From Astropecten irregularis (lineage: Eukaryota; Echinodermata; Asteroidea; Paxillosida; Astropectinidae): DNA of 64,000 nt. This document shows positions 1-13,400 of the stretch, one piece after another. A program made the position numbers and the translations under genes. Position 1 is the stretch's first letter. Each line of letters opens with the position of its first letter. Where the stretch lies: the NCBI GenBank assembly GCA_963971285.1, contig OZ020254.1, positions 17,638,932 through 17,702,931 of the forward strand. Direction: 5' to 3'. Below the pieces are notes generated by a model. The model was not told the DNA's origin. It saw nothing but the letters and a program-made list of their open reading frames with translations, and searched no databases.

Positions 1-1167
1 ACCCAATTCTAGACAGACAGAATCGTAATTTGTCGAGAATGACATAGTTATAATGTCTCCCGCTAGATATAATTCTGACTAGAATTCATTGAATCGCCCT
101 ATTTTCGTTGCACCAACGGAATATTAATGCAAAGGAAATTTAATTTGGATCAAGACTTTAGAAACGAGAAACTATAAGGAATTGTTAGGCCTGAAAATTT
201 TACAGGTCTCCATTCACCCAAATGTAGGAGTTTTGGCGCCACAGGAGTTATTAAATACATGCATCTTCTCAAATTTATTCAATGATATTTTCAGTGAATT
301 GACTGATTGTAGGAGTGTAATTCTATTGACTATATTATGTATCTAGAAGGAAATTCAATATCTGATACACGTCGTTCAAATTGTGTAGGCCCTACACAAA
401 ACCCCTGTCATTCTCCACATGAGTAGAACACATCTTTTCACGTACCCACAAGGCTTCATCCCTTCTCAAGAATACTGGTTATTCCAGTGCACACTTCCAT
501 TCATCCACTATCCATAGCAATGAAACGGATTATGGATACAACATGATAAAGCTGTGCCAGGCAGACATTTCATAACTATGTAGAGACTGAAGTTTCTGAA
601 AACATCTGAGTTTCATCAAAATTCCTTTGAGTGCTAGTCATGTATTGGCCTTCACGAAATGAGGCTTGAGGCTAGGCTTGGCATTTATTTTGCTACTGCC
701 ATTTTGTGCCCTACATTAAATGAAGGGCTTGAGATACATGGTGAAGCTGAAGCCTTTCTTCGGCTTCGTCATGTGGCCCAGTCCCTTCATTTGGTTTTGT
801 GGGTCTCAAATGGCGGTAGCAAAATAAGTACCAAGCCTAGCCTCAAGCAACGTTTCGTAAAGGCCATTATGATTCACGTGAACATGCGCATTTCGGTTTA
901 TTTTCACTATGGTGATTTGCGTGTAGCTTGTTCACAAACGCGCGCGCCGCTCGCGACGCGTGGTGACAAAAGCGTATACGCCCGGAATACAACCAAATGT
1001 TTTAGTCAACACAAAAGTCATATCGTGTGTGATTGTGTTGTTTGAATCTGTGCGCTAAGGAAAGGCAAGCGTAGTGTGTAGTGTTTGTGGGTGCCCGAGG
1101 CAAAGTTTGTCCTGGATTTTGCCGTAGGGAACCCACTTGCAGCCCCGAACATCTTAGCCTATCAGTT
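1..1167. other. Upstream region and presumed 5' UTR of the prominin gene
   Basis: No ORF here resembles a known protein. Bases 1-640 are AT-rich and show nothing I can name. A foldback element lies at 647-865. Bases about 925-990 are CpG-rich and could be part of a promoter, and transcription probably begins between there and the ATG at 1168. No clear TATA box was seen. Confidence 0.5.
647..865. repeat. Foldback (MITE-like) element
   Basis: The segment begins GGCCTTCACGAAATGAGGCT and ends with a near-perfect reverse complement at about 830-865. The inverted arms are about 55 bp with a few mismatches, around a centre of about 100 bp. The open frame over this stretch is just the inverted repeat read through. 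The family is not recognised. Confidence 0.75.
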
Positions 1168-1447
1168 ATGGCCAAGCTACACGGGGTAATACATTGCCTT
1201 GTCATCCTTGCCACATTCTCTGCAATCGGTACCATCACACCATGTACTGCCGCTGGGGAGAGCTCTAGCGTGAATGCTAAACCACCATCACCCGGTCATG
1301 GCGTCGGGCGGACCGCCGGTGGTCTCGCTTCACGGTGGGTGCTCTTTGGAGGGGAGTTCGATGAGGATTTAAGATGGCTGCTCGGCTCCTATGCGGAACT
1401 TGCAAAGGAATTTGTCTACAAGATAACACCAGATGGATTTCCATGGG
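1168..1447 (+). CDS. prom1: Prominin exon 1 (residues 1-93)
   Basis: The start is ATG 1168, with G at -3 and G at +4, immediately before a hydrophobic signal peptide (MAKLHGVIHCLVIL). An in-frame ATG at 1081 would put 29 polar residues ahead of the signal peptide and is less likely. The donor is GG/GTGTGT, leaving phase 1. Confidence 0.85.
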
Positions 1448-4400
1448 GTGTGTAATACAAGTCGTGAGATAATTATGTCTAACGTTAGTTTTCTACTTCT
1501 TCTTTCGTGTCCACTAATCCACTAATCACTTTATTGGAGCTCGGGTAGACAGGTAGATGTGGTTCATCCACAGTTCAACACATTGTTGTTCTTTCACATT
1601 AAACTCTACTACCAGTAGGGGGCGTCTCGAGAGGTGCTCCATGAGCCGATTTCGGAAACTTACGCAACATTTTCAACCTACCTTCGTTGCACATGTTATG
1701 CTCGTTTCAAGAAACTTTCGCAACATTTGCACCTTGCGTAAGTTACGCAACATTGTTGTGAATTCGGCTGCTGTTCTACGCAAAATAAACCTCGCCATTT
1801 GCTCACTGAATAAGCATACATGTATTTAGCATGTTAAAGGGTTTGAAGGCCATTATCACAAATATTCGCTAGTAATCACATAATCGATTCCAGATGAGAG
1901 AAATTCCGATTTCGCTTTTTTTAAGGATTGTATAAACATAATGAAGGCACTTTCTAAATATTTACGTAATACCAAAGTGTTCCTCTCTAGCACAGAGTGC
2001 AGTTAGTGTCACGATTTCCTGGTTAGAGCCTACTTAATGGTGGAGCCCTTTTGCTTTAATATCCGTTTTCTTTCCATTTCTTTTTCCAGATCCATTGATA
2101 GGCATCTTCACAGGATCTGCTGACATCATTGACGCTTTGCTGGAGGTACGTTGATGCATTCAGTTTAGCAGTTAGTTCTGAAGGATGTACGTAAACCAAG
2201 ATGACGAAAAACTTCTTATTTTCACTTCAGATTCTCAAGTCCGAAGGAGGCATCCTCGCCGTGTGTCTTATCCTGATACTGCTGGGGATATTCATACCGA
2301 TTGTCGGCGCCTTCTTCTGCCTGTGCCGGTGCTGTGGCAAGTGTGGAGCCGTAAGACGGGAAGAGAGAATCCGCAAATTGTCGTGTTACAATGGGACGAT
2401 CATGGGTGCATTTCTGCTGGTCACATCACTCATCATAGCGTGAGTATCCACCGACACGTTCACTGGACTCAATTCAACAGCGCCTTATGAATCTGTAACG
2501 TACAAGACTTTGGGTCGATTTCACAAAACTCATCGTAACTTACTATCAATCGTGGCACTTACGATGCATTGCAGCCCAATGTACGATACGATAAGTTAAA
2601 CTTCGAGTTACGATCGATCGTAAGGCTTCGTGAAATCGAGCCAAGGAGATTAATTACTGGGGATTCTAAGATTGATATGATTGATATGTTATAATCCGTG
2701 CAGAGCCGCCGGCTGTTTTACCATCCTCTCCGGGGAACGATTGTCAGAGAGTGTAACTCATTTCGAGGGGACAGTCAATTCTATAATGGACGACATCGAC
2801 ACCTTTCAAAAAGATCTACTCTTCGTAAGTCTATAAGTCCACCTTTGCCTGACTTTTAATGAAAAGGGAGATTTCCTTCGTTTCATTTTGGCGAAGTGAT
2901 CCTTTACCACTCTCCACAGAGTTTTGCTCCCATTAGGGCCTATGCACCCTTCGTGCTGTGTTTCAACTAACCAGAAAACAAGGTTTAGCGAACGTTAATG
3001 AAACGAATTCGATTATTTTTGTTCTTCAAAGGATCTGAGGCAGGTTGGTAATATAAGCCACATTGTTGATTCCACCATGGATTCTTTATCGGGTGAGTTT
3101 AAATATACATACAGGTAATTATGAAATCAAGTCTTTGCGAGAATAGAGGCGATATCAGAGTCCAACTGCACAAGTGTATTTGGAAGACTTTGTAGTTAAA
3201 TCTCAATACGCCTACCTGCCGAAAACAGTCACATTTTGTACTTGTACATTCAATTTTATAAAATATGAAATAAAGTCTTAGTGAGAATAGCTAGTCGATA
3301 TCAGACCCCAACTGCACATGGGTGAAGGGAAGACTGTGTATAGTTTAATCTCAATAAGCCTACTTGTCGAAAACATTCACATTTTGTACTTGTCTGCTCC
3401 AAGATTAAAATTAATAAGGTTCTACCTTATTGTGATATAGATGCAGAGAATGCTATCCTTGGACCTGTCACTGAACAATTTGAGGACATTACAGTCCCGC
3501 TGAACAACACAATATCACAGCTACAAGAAGGTAATAATTATAAGCCAGCACAAGGGAATTGGAAGCGTGCAGCTTCACGCGAACGTTCATAGACATGGAC
3601 AGCTCATTAACGCTGGGTGGCAACAGACTCGTTTTCATTTCATCATCTTGCCTTTTGCACGCTTCGGAGAATATTGGTGGCGCCCTCCGTCAAAGGTCAT
3701 AGTACAAAATCACTCGGGACGTCCGTACGTCACGTTGAGTGATTTTGTACAATCATTGGGCCGTATGCATAAAAAGTAGCAATTGCTTGCAAGCATTGCT
3801 TCAAGTACAAGCAATTGCTTGTCAGGCAAAAGATCAAGCTTAAGCAATTGCTTAAATCCGTATGCATAAACTTTTGCTTCTGCTTAAACCTTTTGCTTGC
3901 TTTCAGCAGGCAATTGCTTGAGGTTTCAACAATAAGGACGCCACGCCAGTGCAAAAACCATTCCATGGGAGTACAAAGGCGGATTACGTAATATGTAACG
4001 TGGGTGGGGAGGTGATCAGTACAAGATGCCTAACACTCATACAAGCTCTACAGCAGGCAAAGACCAAAAATCATGACCAGTATTGGCAGAAGGATGGGTG
4101 AAAAACAAATGAAGACAAGAGCGAAAACAAAACACAAACAGAATAATTTGCGATAGGTCGCTGGAGCTATTCTTCTCGATTTACTCTACTCCTGTACAAC
4201 TTCGGGGTTTATCTTACGATCATGAACACGATAAATAAACGCAAACATCATGATTAAGCAAGAGCTCAAGCTGGTATGACGGAGCTTCAAAAAAACGTAA
4301 GCAATTGCTCATAAGAGCAAGCAAAAGGTTCGTTTTATGCATACGTTTTCTATAGCAATTGCTTACCTTTAAGCAATTGCTTGCTGTCCGCAAGTTATTG

Positions 4401-7400
4401 CTTGTGCTTGCTAGCAAAAGCTTTTGCTTGCAAGCAATGACTTATTTTTATGCATGCGGATTCAAGTAAAAGGCTAGTACAAGCAATTGCTACTTTTTAT
4501 GCATACGGCCCAGAATCCCGATTGACCTTGGACGAAGGGCGCCACCAATACTTTCAGACCCCGCGTATTGTAGCAGCCTTTTGCTAAAATTTAAAAAATC
4601 TAATTCTTATCAACTCCCACCTACCTTTTGTAGCGTTTTGAATCCAGTGATATTTAGATCATAAATATCTGTGGAAGAAAAAAAAACATGATTAAGACAC
4701 ATTTAGAGCAAGTTGATTTGGAAATACATGTATTGCATAATGATTAAAGGAATAATAATAACCGACGATGGGACCTTAGGGAGACTTTCCCATAGGGTCG
4801 TGCACACACTTTACTTTAAACCTATTTTTAAATATCCTCCAAACCAATGAACTTGAAATTGACATGTTCGTATTGAGAGCATTCTCTGTCTTGTATTAAA
4901 ATATGGACATTAAAAATATGTCTTTAAAAGGTAGCTGGTACCTTAGGGAGACATCGAAAAGTCCCCATAAGTCACGATGTCTCCCCAACGTCAACTTTTA
5001 GATGCTAACGTGTCTCCCTAATACCCCATTTGTAATGTTAACTGTTCTGTTTCTGTTATCATTTTGAAATCGCTGCAGATGTATATAGCTCTCAATTCCT
5101 TTACTGGCAAACACAGGCAATAATCAATGTCTTGAGGATATAATTTGTATTTTTATTGGCAATGCATTGCTTGGTGGCCTTTCCAGATTTGGCGAATCCA
5201 CTAACAACATTATCCAGTATGGCTGGATTGCTGTCCACGACCATCGTGCAGGTCATAGCCGATGGAATAGCCTTCGAGACGGCAGTCACTGGTGCCTCTG
5301 CTTCGCTGGTAAACTTCCATGATAACGACTGCGCCTCGAGTCTTCCTGACTCTCTGTACGGAGTGTGTGCCTTGATTCCCGACGAGGATCCATTTCTGAC
5401 TTCATTTTCATTTTCCACGGTAAGGAAAACTAGACTAGCCACAAGTCCCAGATGTTCATTTTGATATACGTGGTCCAAATTATGAATCTGAATCATGCCT
5501 AGGCCTATCACGCACAAAGCAAAAATATAAAATGTATACTTTTTTATCGATGAGTCCAAATTCATTTAGTTATTTTGAACATAATTATGCGATTGATCGA
5601 AGAATTCTTATGAAAAATACTAAGTACTGTAATAATGTATTTGTATTTTCTTTTAGTTGAGTGTGTATAATTTTGCACCTGTCATGTTTTACCCGACCAT
5701 TGTGAATGCTGTTCTGACCGCATATTCTGACGCACTCTCGGATGTAAGTTGTATTTAAAGTATTTGTTGTTGTTGTTATTTGTGTTGTTGTTGTTGTTGT
5801 TGTTGTTGGGGGTTTGTTTTGGTGTTTTTTTTTTCACTGTAATCAAATTTGGGAAGGGAATGAAAGTGCTTTAATGCTAGGAGTCCACTGGGCCGGCGCC
5901 AGTTGGTGCCAGTTCGCGCCAAAGATTATGTGATTGACGCGTAGTGGCTCGCTGTGGCGCGCGCCATTACATTCCAGTGGATTCCAATAGGCGGATTGTT
6001 TGAGCCATTTGGTGCCACTTGGTGGACACTTCGCGCTGATTGCTCGATGCAAGTAGCGCGACGAAAAATTCAAACATTTTGAAATTTTTTTGCCGCCAAA
6101 TTCAATTTTTGGCGCCGTTAATACGGGCCACCACGAGGCAGTTTGAGCCACTGCACGCCACTAGGCACCTTATTGGCGATACTAGGTGCCACAGCAAATT
6201 GCATTGGAACAAACTGGCACCAACTGGCGCCGGCCCAGTGGACTCCTAAACGTTCGACCAAAACGTTTTTAAAAAAAGCAGTTCCGTCATGTATGCCCCG
6301 CCCCCAAAAAATCCCCTTGAAACCCATTCACACAACAATGCGTGTGACGTCACCTACAGAACAAGTATAGGCTCGCACCACAGTATACTGCGTGGCGTTG
6401 TGTGTGACGTAAGCAATGTTTTTCTTCAAGTGGGGTGCTAAATTATGGGTCTAAAATACCTCCTTTTTCTAAATATACAATTTTTTTAGCACAAACAATG
6501 ACAGACGTGTTGATGTTTATAACAATACAGATGTATTCCACTTCACATGTCTTTTGATTTCAGTAAACCTTTAAGTAAGAAGTTTGGTGTTTGTGGTCAT
6601 ACAAACATTAATTTGCTTGTTTGATGCTTGAGTTGCCTAGTGCTTATGTGTTGTTTCTGTTTCTGCTGTTTCCAATATTAAAATGTTCAAGCCATTATAA
6701 CTGATGTCAGAACATGTATACTGCGTTCGTGAATTTGTACATGCCTTCCGTTTACAGGGAGATGCTGCACTGAAGGAGGCTCAGGCCACAGTAGTCAATG
6801 CCAGCAACGAGGCCTTTCAGGGTATGTACAGTACATCACTGAGGCAGCTGCACACAATGTGTCCAATTTCATAGAGCTGTGTAAACATCCATATTTCCTA
6901 AAGCGCCAAAAATCATTGTTATGAAATTAGATTAGGTTTACAATCATACCGCACGTGTTTAAAAAACGATCAACGAATGAAGGTCAGAAGCAAAATATCA
7001 GAGGAAGGTTCATTTTGGGTAATTAAACTCGACCTTAGTACAGAAATAAATATAAATAGACCGGTTAGGGTTAGGTTAGGGATACTGATTTTCCTTTCGT
7101 TTTCCTTTTCTTTAGCAAAAAAGGAAGATCATAAAATGTGGTAAAAAATTATGCTGCTGCGAGCAAGCTTGAAGTGCCTATTCCCTCCTGTGGTGTGCCA
7201 CACATAATTCAAATTACCCCCAACTCAGGCCACTGGGCAATGCACTCGTTACATATTAAAGGTAGTATCATACTTTGGCAGCTAGCACACCGAAACAGAA
7301 ATGTTTACGTATAAGTTAACAGGGTATGTATAAGTATATGGTGATGGTACAAACATACCGTTAAAATCTGTATGTCTGAAATGCTGTATTAACCAGAAAA

Positions 7401-10400
7401 GAGTATAAATACTCACCAAAATTATTTTTGATCTTTTAAAGATCAAAAATAAAAGAGAAAAGACTTACGAAATAACTGTGGCCGTTTTTCACTGTTTTCT
7501 CAAAAAGTGGGCATCGTTTGGGACTGAATTTTTCACAGATGACTGTTACTGTATTTGTTCTTGATATTTTTGCCCATGTATGAGTATTTCTTTGACAAAA
7601 ACCAAAGTATGATATTGCTTTTAACAAGTACAAAGTATTTTTTTATTCTAATTCGCCTGGCACTCAACTGAATTACATACTTCTAGTTTTATCTAAGGCA
7701 GAATGTACACTGTCAACATTTGAGGTAACATTTTAGGTAACATGTTGCCCAGGTGGGGCACTGGGTGGTCAACTGACTTTATAGAAACTATTCTAAAATC
7801 AGTCTTACCGATTTCATTCTGGATGTGAATTCTCGAAATAAAACTTTCTAAGTATATATTTATTTTAAATTAGGCCTATGTGTACAAAATCGCATAACTA
7901 TTCGGCAATGTATTTATATTGTGCAGTTAACACGATAGTGTCGAAAATGTCAAACATGTGGTTGTCTTTCTTCCAGCAGACGTCGGTAACATTTTGACAG
8001 ATGTCGAGGTGACTGTATGGAATGCAACGGACGAGGTCGTCTCTGGACTAGAAGAGGTTAGCACCACGACTGGAAAAGAGTCTATTATTATACTGTACTT
8101 CAAACGCATTCCCTTTAAATGCATATTTCTTTTAATATAAATCATCAAACACAAAAGGAAACTGACTGGGTGTACAAAGAAAATTGACTATTAGGGACAC
8201 CACCAACATAAGGCTGAATAGCTCAGTTGGTAGAGCGCCTGTACGGTATTCAGAAGGTCGCTGGTACGAATCTCACTCCGGTCAATTTTTCTTTGCTGAC
8301 TTTCAAATGACTTCAAACATAAATGCTAATTTAGAGATTATGATATAAAGTATTTCGACTACAATACGCGTTATTCACGACGCATCCATCTTGTCAGCAT
8401 CCTTGTATACCCGTTGGAAAAGATAACACCAATTCTAAAAAGAAAACGGGTACCAGACTACTTTGAATCCAATTGACTTTGGTTTGATTGCACTGCTTCG
8501 AATGTAGGGTGAATAAGGCTTGAAGCTATGCATGATGGAAGTACTAAAAGAATGTAGGTTTGCGGTGACACCATGTTTTCTCTTCTGTGAGAGTGTGTGG
8601 CTCTGAGAAGATATTATCTCCAAGTTCCGAACAGTGTGCCCTGTTCGTCCTCAGGAGAGTGACTGGTTGCTTGACTTCGATGATGTGGAAAATTATGTAG
8701 ATGTAGATGATGTGGAACGAATGTAGAGTGGATGCACCTTGAATTATGTCTATCTGAGGGTTACAGCTGAATTCTTCACAAAGCAGCATGATATTTTTCA
8801 CTCCACACAACCCAATGCTTTACATAAATAAGCATATGCATGCAGAGTTCGTAAGTTGTTTCTGCAAAGATCGAGTGTGAATCAGTAACAGAATAAAACC
8901 TGTTGTCCCATCTATACAGAGTTTAGGAGAATCGCTGGATACGCAGGGCTTCCGAGATCAAATAAAGGAATACGTGGACCTGGTAGAGGAGTACGACATG
9001 TACAGGTTAGTCAATGAAAATGAACTATGGCAATCACTCCTACAATCTCCTACAATCACTAAAATCAGTACTGAAATAAACTTTGAATGAAATGATTCTG
9101 TAATTCTGCAATCGATGGGGGATAGATAGCCTTACACACATGAGGCAGACGGGCCAATTTCAGCTTAGCTGCTAAGCACACACAAAAATGCTTAGCACAA
9201 AAATAGCTTGCCCAATAAAACAAACCATCATTGAAAATTTCATTTGATATTCATGGTCAGCGAACAACAGGCAAAGAACAATTGCAAGTGATACACAACA
9301 CATGGACATTTGTTTTTTCGTCCTCTTTTTACTAAGACAGAAATGTCATGCTTAGGGAATTTTTGTGCTAAGCAGCTCTATGAAATTGGCCACTGATTAA
9401 TCTCCTGGCGCACGCGCACATATTAAAAAGACACTCGGCGTCTGGTTGATATACTGAAGTCAATATTCAAACTTCATTGATTAGAGAGCAGCATCCTCTT
9501 TGAGTGATCACCATGTACTGCTTCTCAGGTTGCAGCATTGCTAATGCTGCGCGTATCTTCAATGATCCTTGGGATTTGGCGGTATGTGAGTGGTTTCATG
9601 GCTTGTGACTGCCAAACGAACAAAGATAATTGACTATTAGGGACACCGCCAACATAGGGCTGGATAGCTCAGTTGGTAGATCGGCGATCAATAATATGGT
9701 ATTTCGGTGGTCGCTTGTTTGAATCCTGCTCCAGTCAATTTTACTTTGTTCACTTTGCAAAGACTTAAAATTAATCCAGTCAGTTTCTCTTGTGTTTAAT
9801 TGATGATAATATTCAAACTTGTTAGAGTTGAAGGAGAGTGACAATATTAAAATGCAAAATAAAACATGATTTGAAATGTTGGTTTAAGGTTTGTCCACAC
9901 TTGTCTTAAATTGATTGTCTCCCATTAGTTATGTGGCTTTCATGGTATTTGCGTCCATCGGGTTCGTCATGTCACTCCTTTGCATACTGGGACTACTTTT
10001 TGGAGCGTGTGGATATAAGAAGTCTAGGCGGCCAAGTCAGCGGAGTGATACATCGGAGTGCGGCGGCCAGTTTATGATTGGGTAAAAAAAACCAGAATTT
10101 TTGAAATTTATTATGGTCGCTTAGATGTAACGTGATAACATTGTGAAACCGATGCATGAAGCATATAGCATGGTGGTAAGTTTTATAGATCGGAGCTATC
10201 TGAGTAGGGCAAGACAATTTGCTTATGAATGAAGTCACTTCTGGTGATTTATGGTTACCAGTTTGCTAAGTAGAATCTTTATTGCTAAGTATAATAGCTC
10301 CAAATGTTCTTCCTCTATCGTCACAATGATTGAACAGTAAGTCTCGATCCTCTGGGACCAATTTCATACAGCTGCTTAAGCACAAGATTTGCTAAGCGTG

Positions 10401-13400
10401 AAAAGTCTTTCTTGATCAAATAGGAATACTAACCAAATTTTCATGCGACGTTCAGTGCATTTGACTTGTATTCAGCCATTATTTGCTGAGTATAGCATTC
10501 ACAGTCAAGGTGTTTTGGTTGGAATAGGGCCGACTGATTTTATTTACCAAGGTTGTTGGTGCTTAAGCAAATGTTGGTGCTTAAAGCAGCTCTATGAAAT
10601 TGGCCCGTGGTGATATTTGCTTAACTTCTATCTGCTAAGCAGATGTTCTTTCCCTATCGTCTCACTGATTTAACAGCAAAGTCTATGAACACGTCTTGCA
10701 GCCATTACTAGCTGTCAGTAGTATGAGCATCCCATCAAAATGTATGTAATTGGGCGTAGGTTATACCAAATTACACTCACTCCGCCGGGCTTTCTTTTCT
10801 CATACCAACCCCGGGGGTCGATTTCATCATACTCATCGTAACTTACAATCAATCGTAGGACTTATGATGCATTGCAGCCCTACATAGCATAGGTCCCTAC
10901 GATAGGTTATCCTTCTTAACTTGAGTTACGATCGATTGTAAAATCGTGAAATCGACCCAGACCTCTTCATCGTTCTCCTCTACCCCTTCCTTTTAATCTT
11001 TCAATATGTTTAAATTATATGCTCCTTTAGAGCCTGTTCAAACGTGAAGTGATATTATTTGGTGTCATTTCTTTATTTGCTACGTTTATAGTTCGACGTC
11101 ATGGACCTTCATTTTTGCAGTCATCTTCTGCGTGCCGACGGCTATTTGGTTTATCATCGGAGCGAATGTGACGCTGTTATGTGATGCAATGGTTGATCTC
11201 AGCATCTTCGACAAGGTTAGTGAAGACCTTTTTTTTGCAACGTCACAGATCGAGTTCATGCCAACCAAGATGGCGGATTAAACTATGGCAAGCCATCAAA
11301 GCCAAGCAAAACCATATACATTTAACCACAATGTTGTACACAACGTTTCATAATCATTCAAAGATATTGCTGAATTTAATAAACACAACACAAACATGGG
11401 TGGTGTGTCTTTTGTATAGCTGTGGAAAGTTTGCTAAAATGTTGATTTTGGTCACATTCTGTCGAAAATGAAATATTTGGCAACATTTGGCAGCCCATGC
11501 CAATCACCAGCGGTTATTTTTAAACTCAAAAGAAAGGTCTATGAATACCGTAACTGAGTATGTTCCTCAAATATACAAACAATGCACGTCCTCGGTGACA
11601 ATCAGTTTGAGTTTGGTTAAGAATGAGAATTCAATATCGGTTTCAGCGGTCGTTGGGGGCGTCATTCAACAAATGTTTCGAAACAATGAGTTTTCATCTC
11701 CGAGATCGAGGCTGTTTTTTGGTCTTTGGTTGTACTCTTTTCTAAATAGGCCTGTAACATTTTAGGCAAAAAAAAAATGAACGGTATGTTTCTACCATCA
11801 CCATCTGTATATCCTGTAAGTTATAAGTAAATTTGTGAAGATTTCTATTTAGGTATGTTACCAATCCTGTACTTTACCTTTAAGGCACGTTTAAAATTTA
11901 ATATGTTTTTCTAAAATATTTTATTTTCAGGTGGTTGATAACCGTGAACTATGGGGCGGCAATACACTGTTAGATTCGGTCGTTCAGTTCGGAGATTCTC
12001 CGCTCAATCTTACAGCTCGCCATTTCATTGAGTAAGCCCAATCGATTTGTCTTGGAACATCGTTGTAATTGCTCAGCCGACCCGAAGGGGCGCCCTCTGG
12101 CTACGTACGATGGCCAGCCTGATGCTGACATCGATCTTCAGCAGGTGTATCTGGCCAATAGGCCTATGCCCCCAGACTCTGGCTCTTTTTACAAACTGAC
12201 TTGTTATACAAGCACTTTGCGAAATTAGAACCAAATTACTCATGGGAATTTGAAGACGATATTCCTAAATTGTGTTTTGAAGAACTGTGGGGTCGATTTC
12301 ACAGAGTTGCTTATTAGCACAAAATTTGCTTAAGCATGAAATGTCTTCTTTGATCAAACGGGATTACCAACCAAATTTTCATGTGATGTTTACTGCTTTG
12401 GACTTGTATTCGGCCATATTTGCTGGGGCCAATTTCACGGGGCTGCTTAGCACAAAAAGTTGCTAAGCATGACTTTTCTGTCTTAATAAAAACAGGGTTA
12501 GGCCTATCAACCAAATGTTCATGTGTTTGGTTGTTCTTTAGCTGTTGTTCACTGACCGTGAACATCAAATGAAATCATTGACGGTGGTTTGTTTTATTGG
12601 GCAAGACATTTTTATGCTAAGCAAATTCTTCTGCTTAGCAGCACCATGAAATAGGCCCCAGATTATAGTATTCACAAGGAGTTTTGGCTGGCATACTGAT
12701 TCTACTTACCAAGGTTTTTGGTGCTTAAGCAAGTTTTGGTGCTTATGCATCTCTATGAATTTGGTCCCTGTGCATGGAACGGTCATGATCGCACAAATTG
12801 ATTAATTTAAGGCATCGTTTGATTTCGGCACACCACATTATGAAAATAATTCCCATGAAATTAAGAGAGATTATTTCAAAAGAACTGGGGCCAATTTCAT
12901 AGAGCTGCTTAAGCGCAAAATTGCTTATACCGTAAGTCTTCAATGATCAAACAGCATTACCAAACACACTTTTCATGTGATGTTTATTGCTTTTGACTTG
13001 TATTCAGCTATTGTTTGCTGAGCATAACATTCACGAACTTTTTGGTTGGCATACTGATTTTATCTACTAAGGTTTTTGGTGCTTAAGCAAATTTTGGTGC
13101 TTAGGCATCTCTGTGAAATTGCTCCCTGGGCGTGGAATGGTCGGTTCTAACCATGACCCGTTTATTTTGAGTTTGTTTGGTTCATCGCTAGGGATTGCCA
13201 GGATGATCAGACACTGTATGAGGCGTTGCATCTCTCATCAGCGGGGCTACTGGACGATATTGACGGCGTAGATGTACAGGAGGTTTGTAGCAGTGAAAAC
13301 AGAATTATTGCAGTCATTTCGCATTTGCCATCAACTACAATATACACAGTTGTCTTCACGGTGCACTTAAGGGGCATGTACAACATTGGTAAAGGTGACA

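Noticed and set aside
5079-5116. Possible extra prominin exon after CTGCAG with a GC donor
   Set aside because: It would leave phase 0, while the next exon at 5187 needs phase 1. Direct splicing of exon 6 to 5187 keeps the frame and needs no GC donor.
8212-8283. Functional tRNA gene
   Set aside because: The D-arm is perfect but the acceptor ends do not pair and the anticodon arm is irregular; it is better explained as a tRNA-derived repeat.
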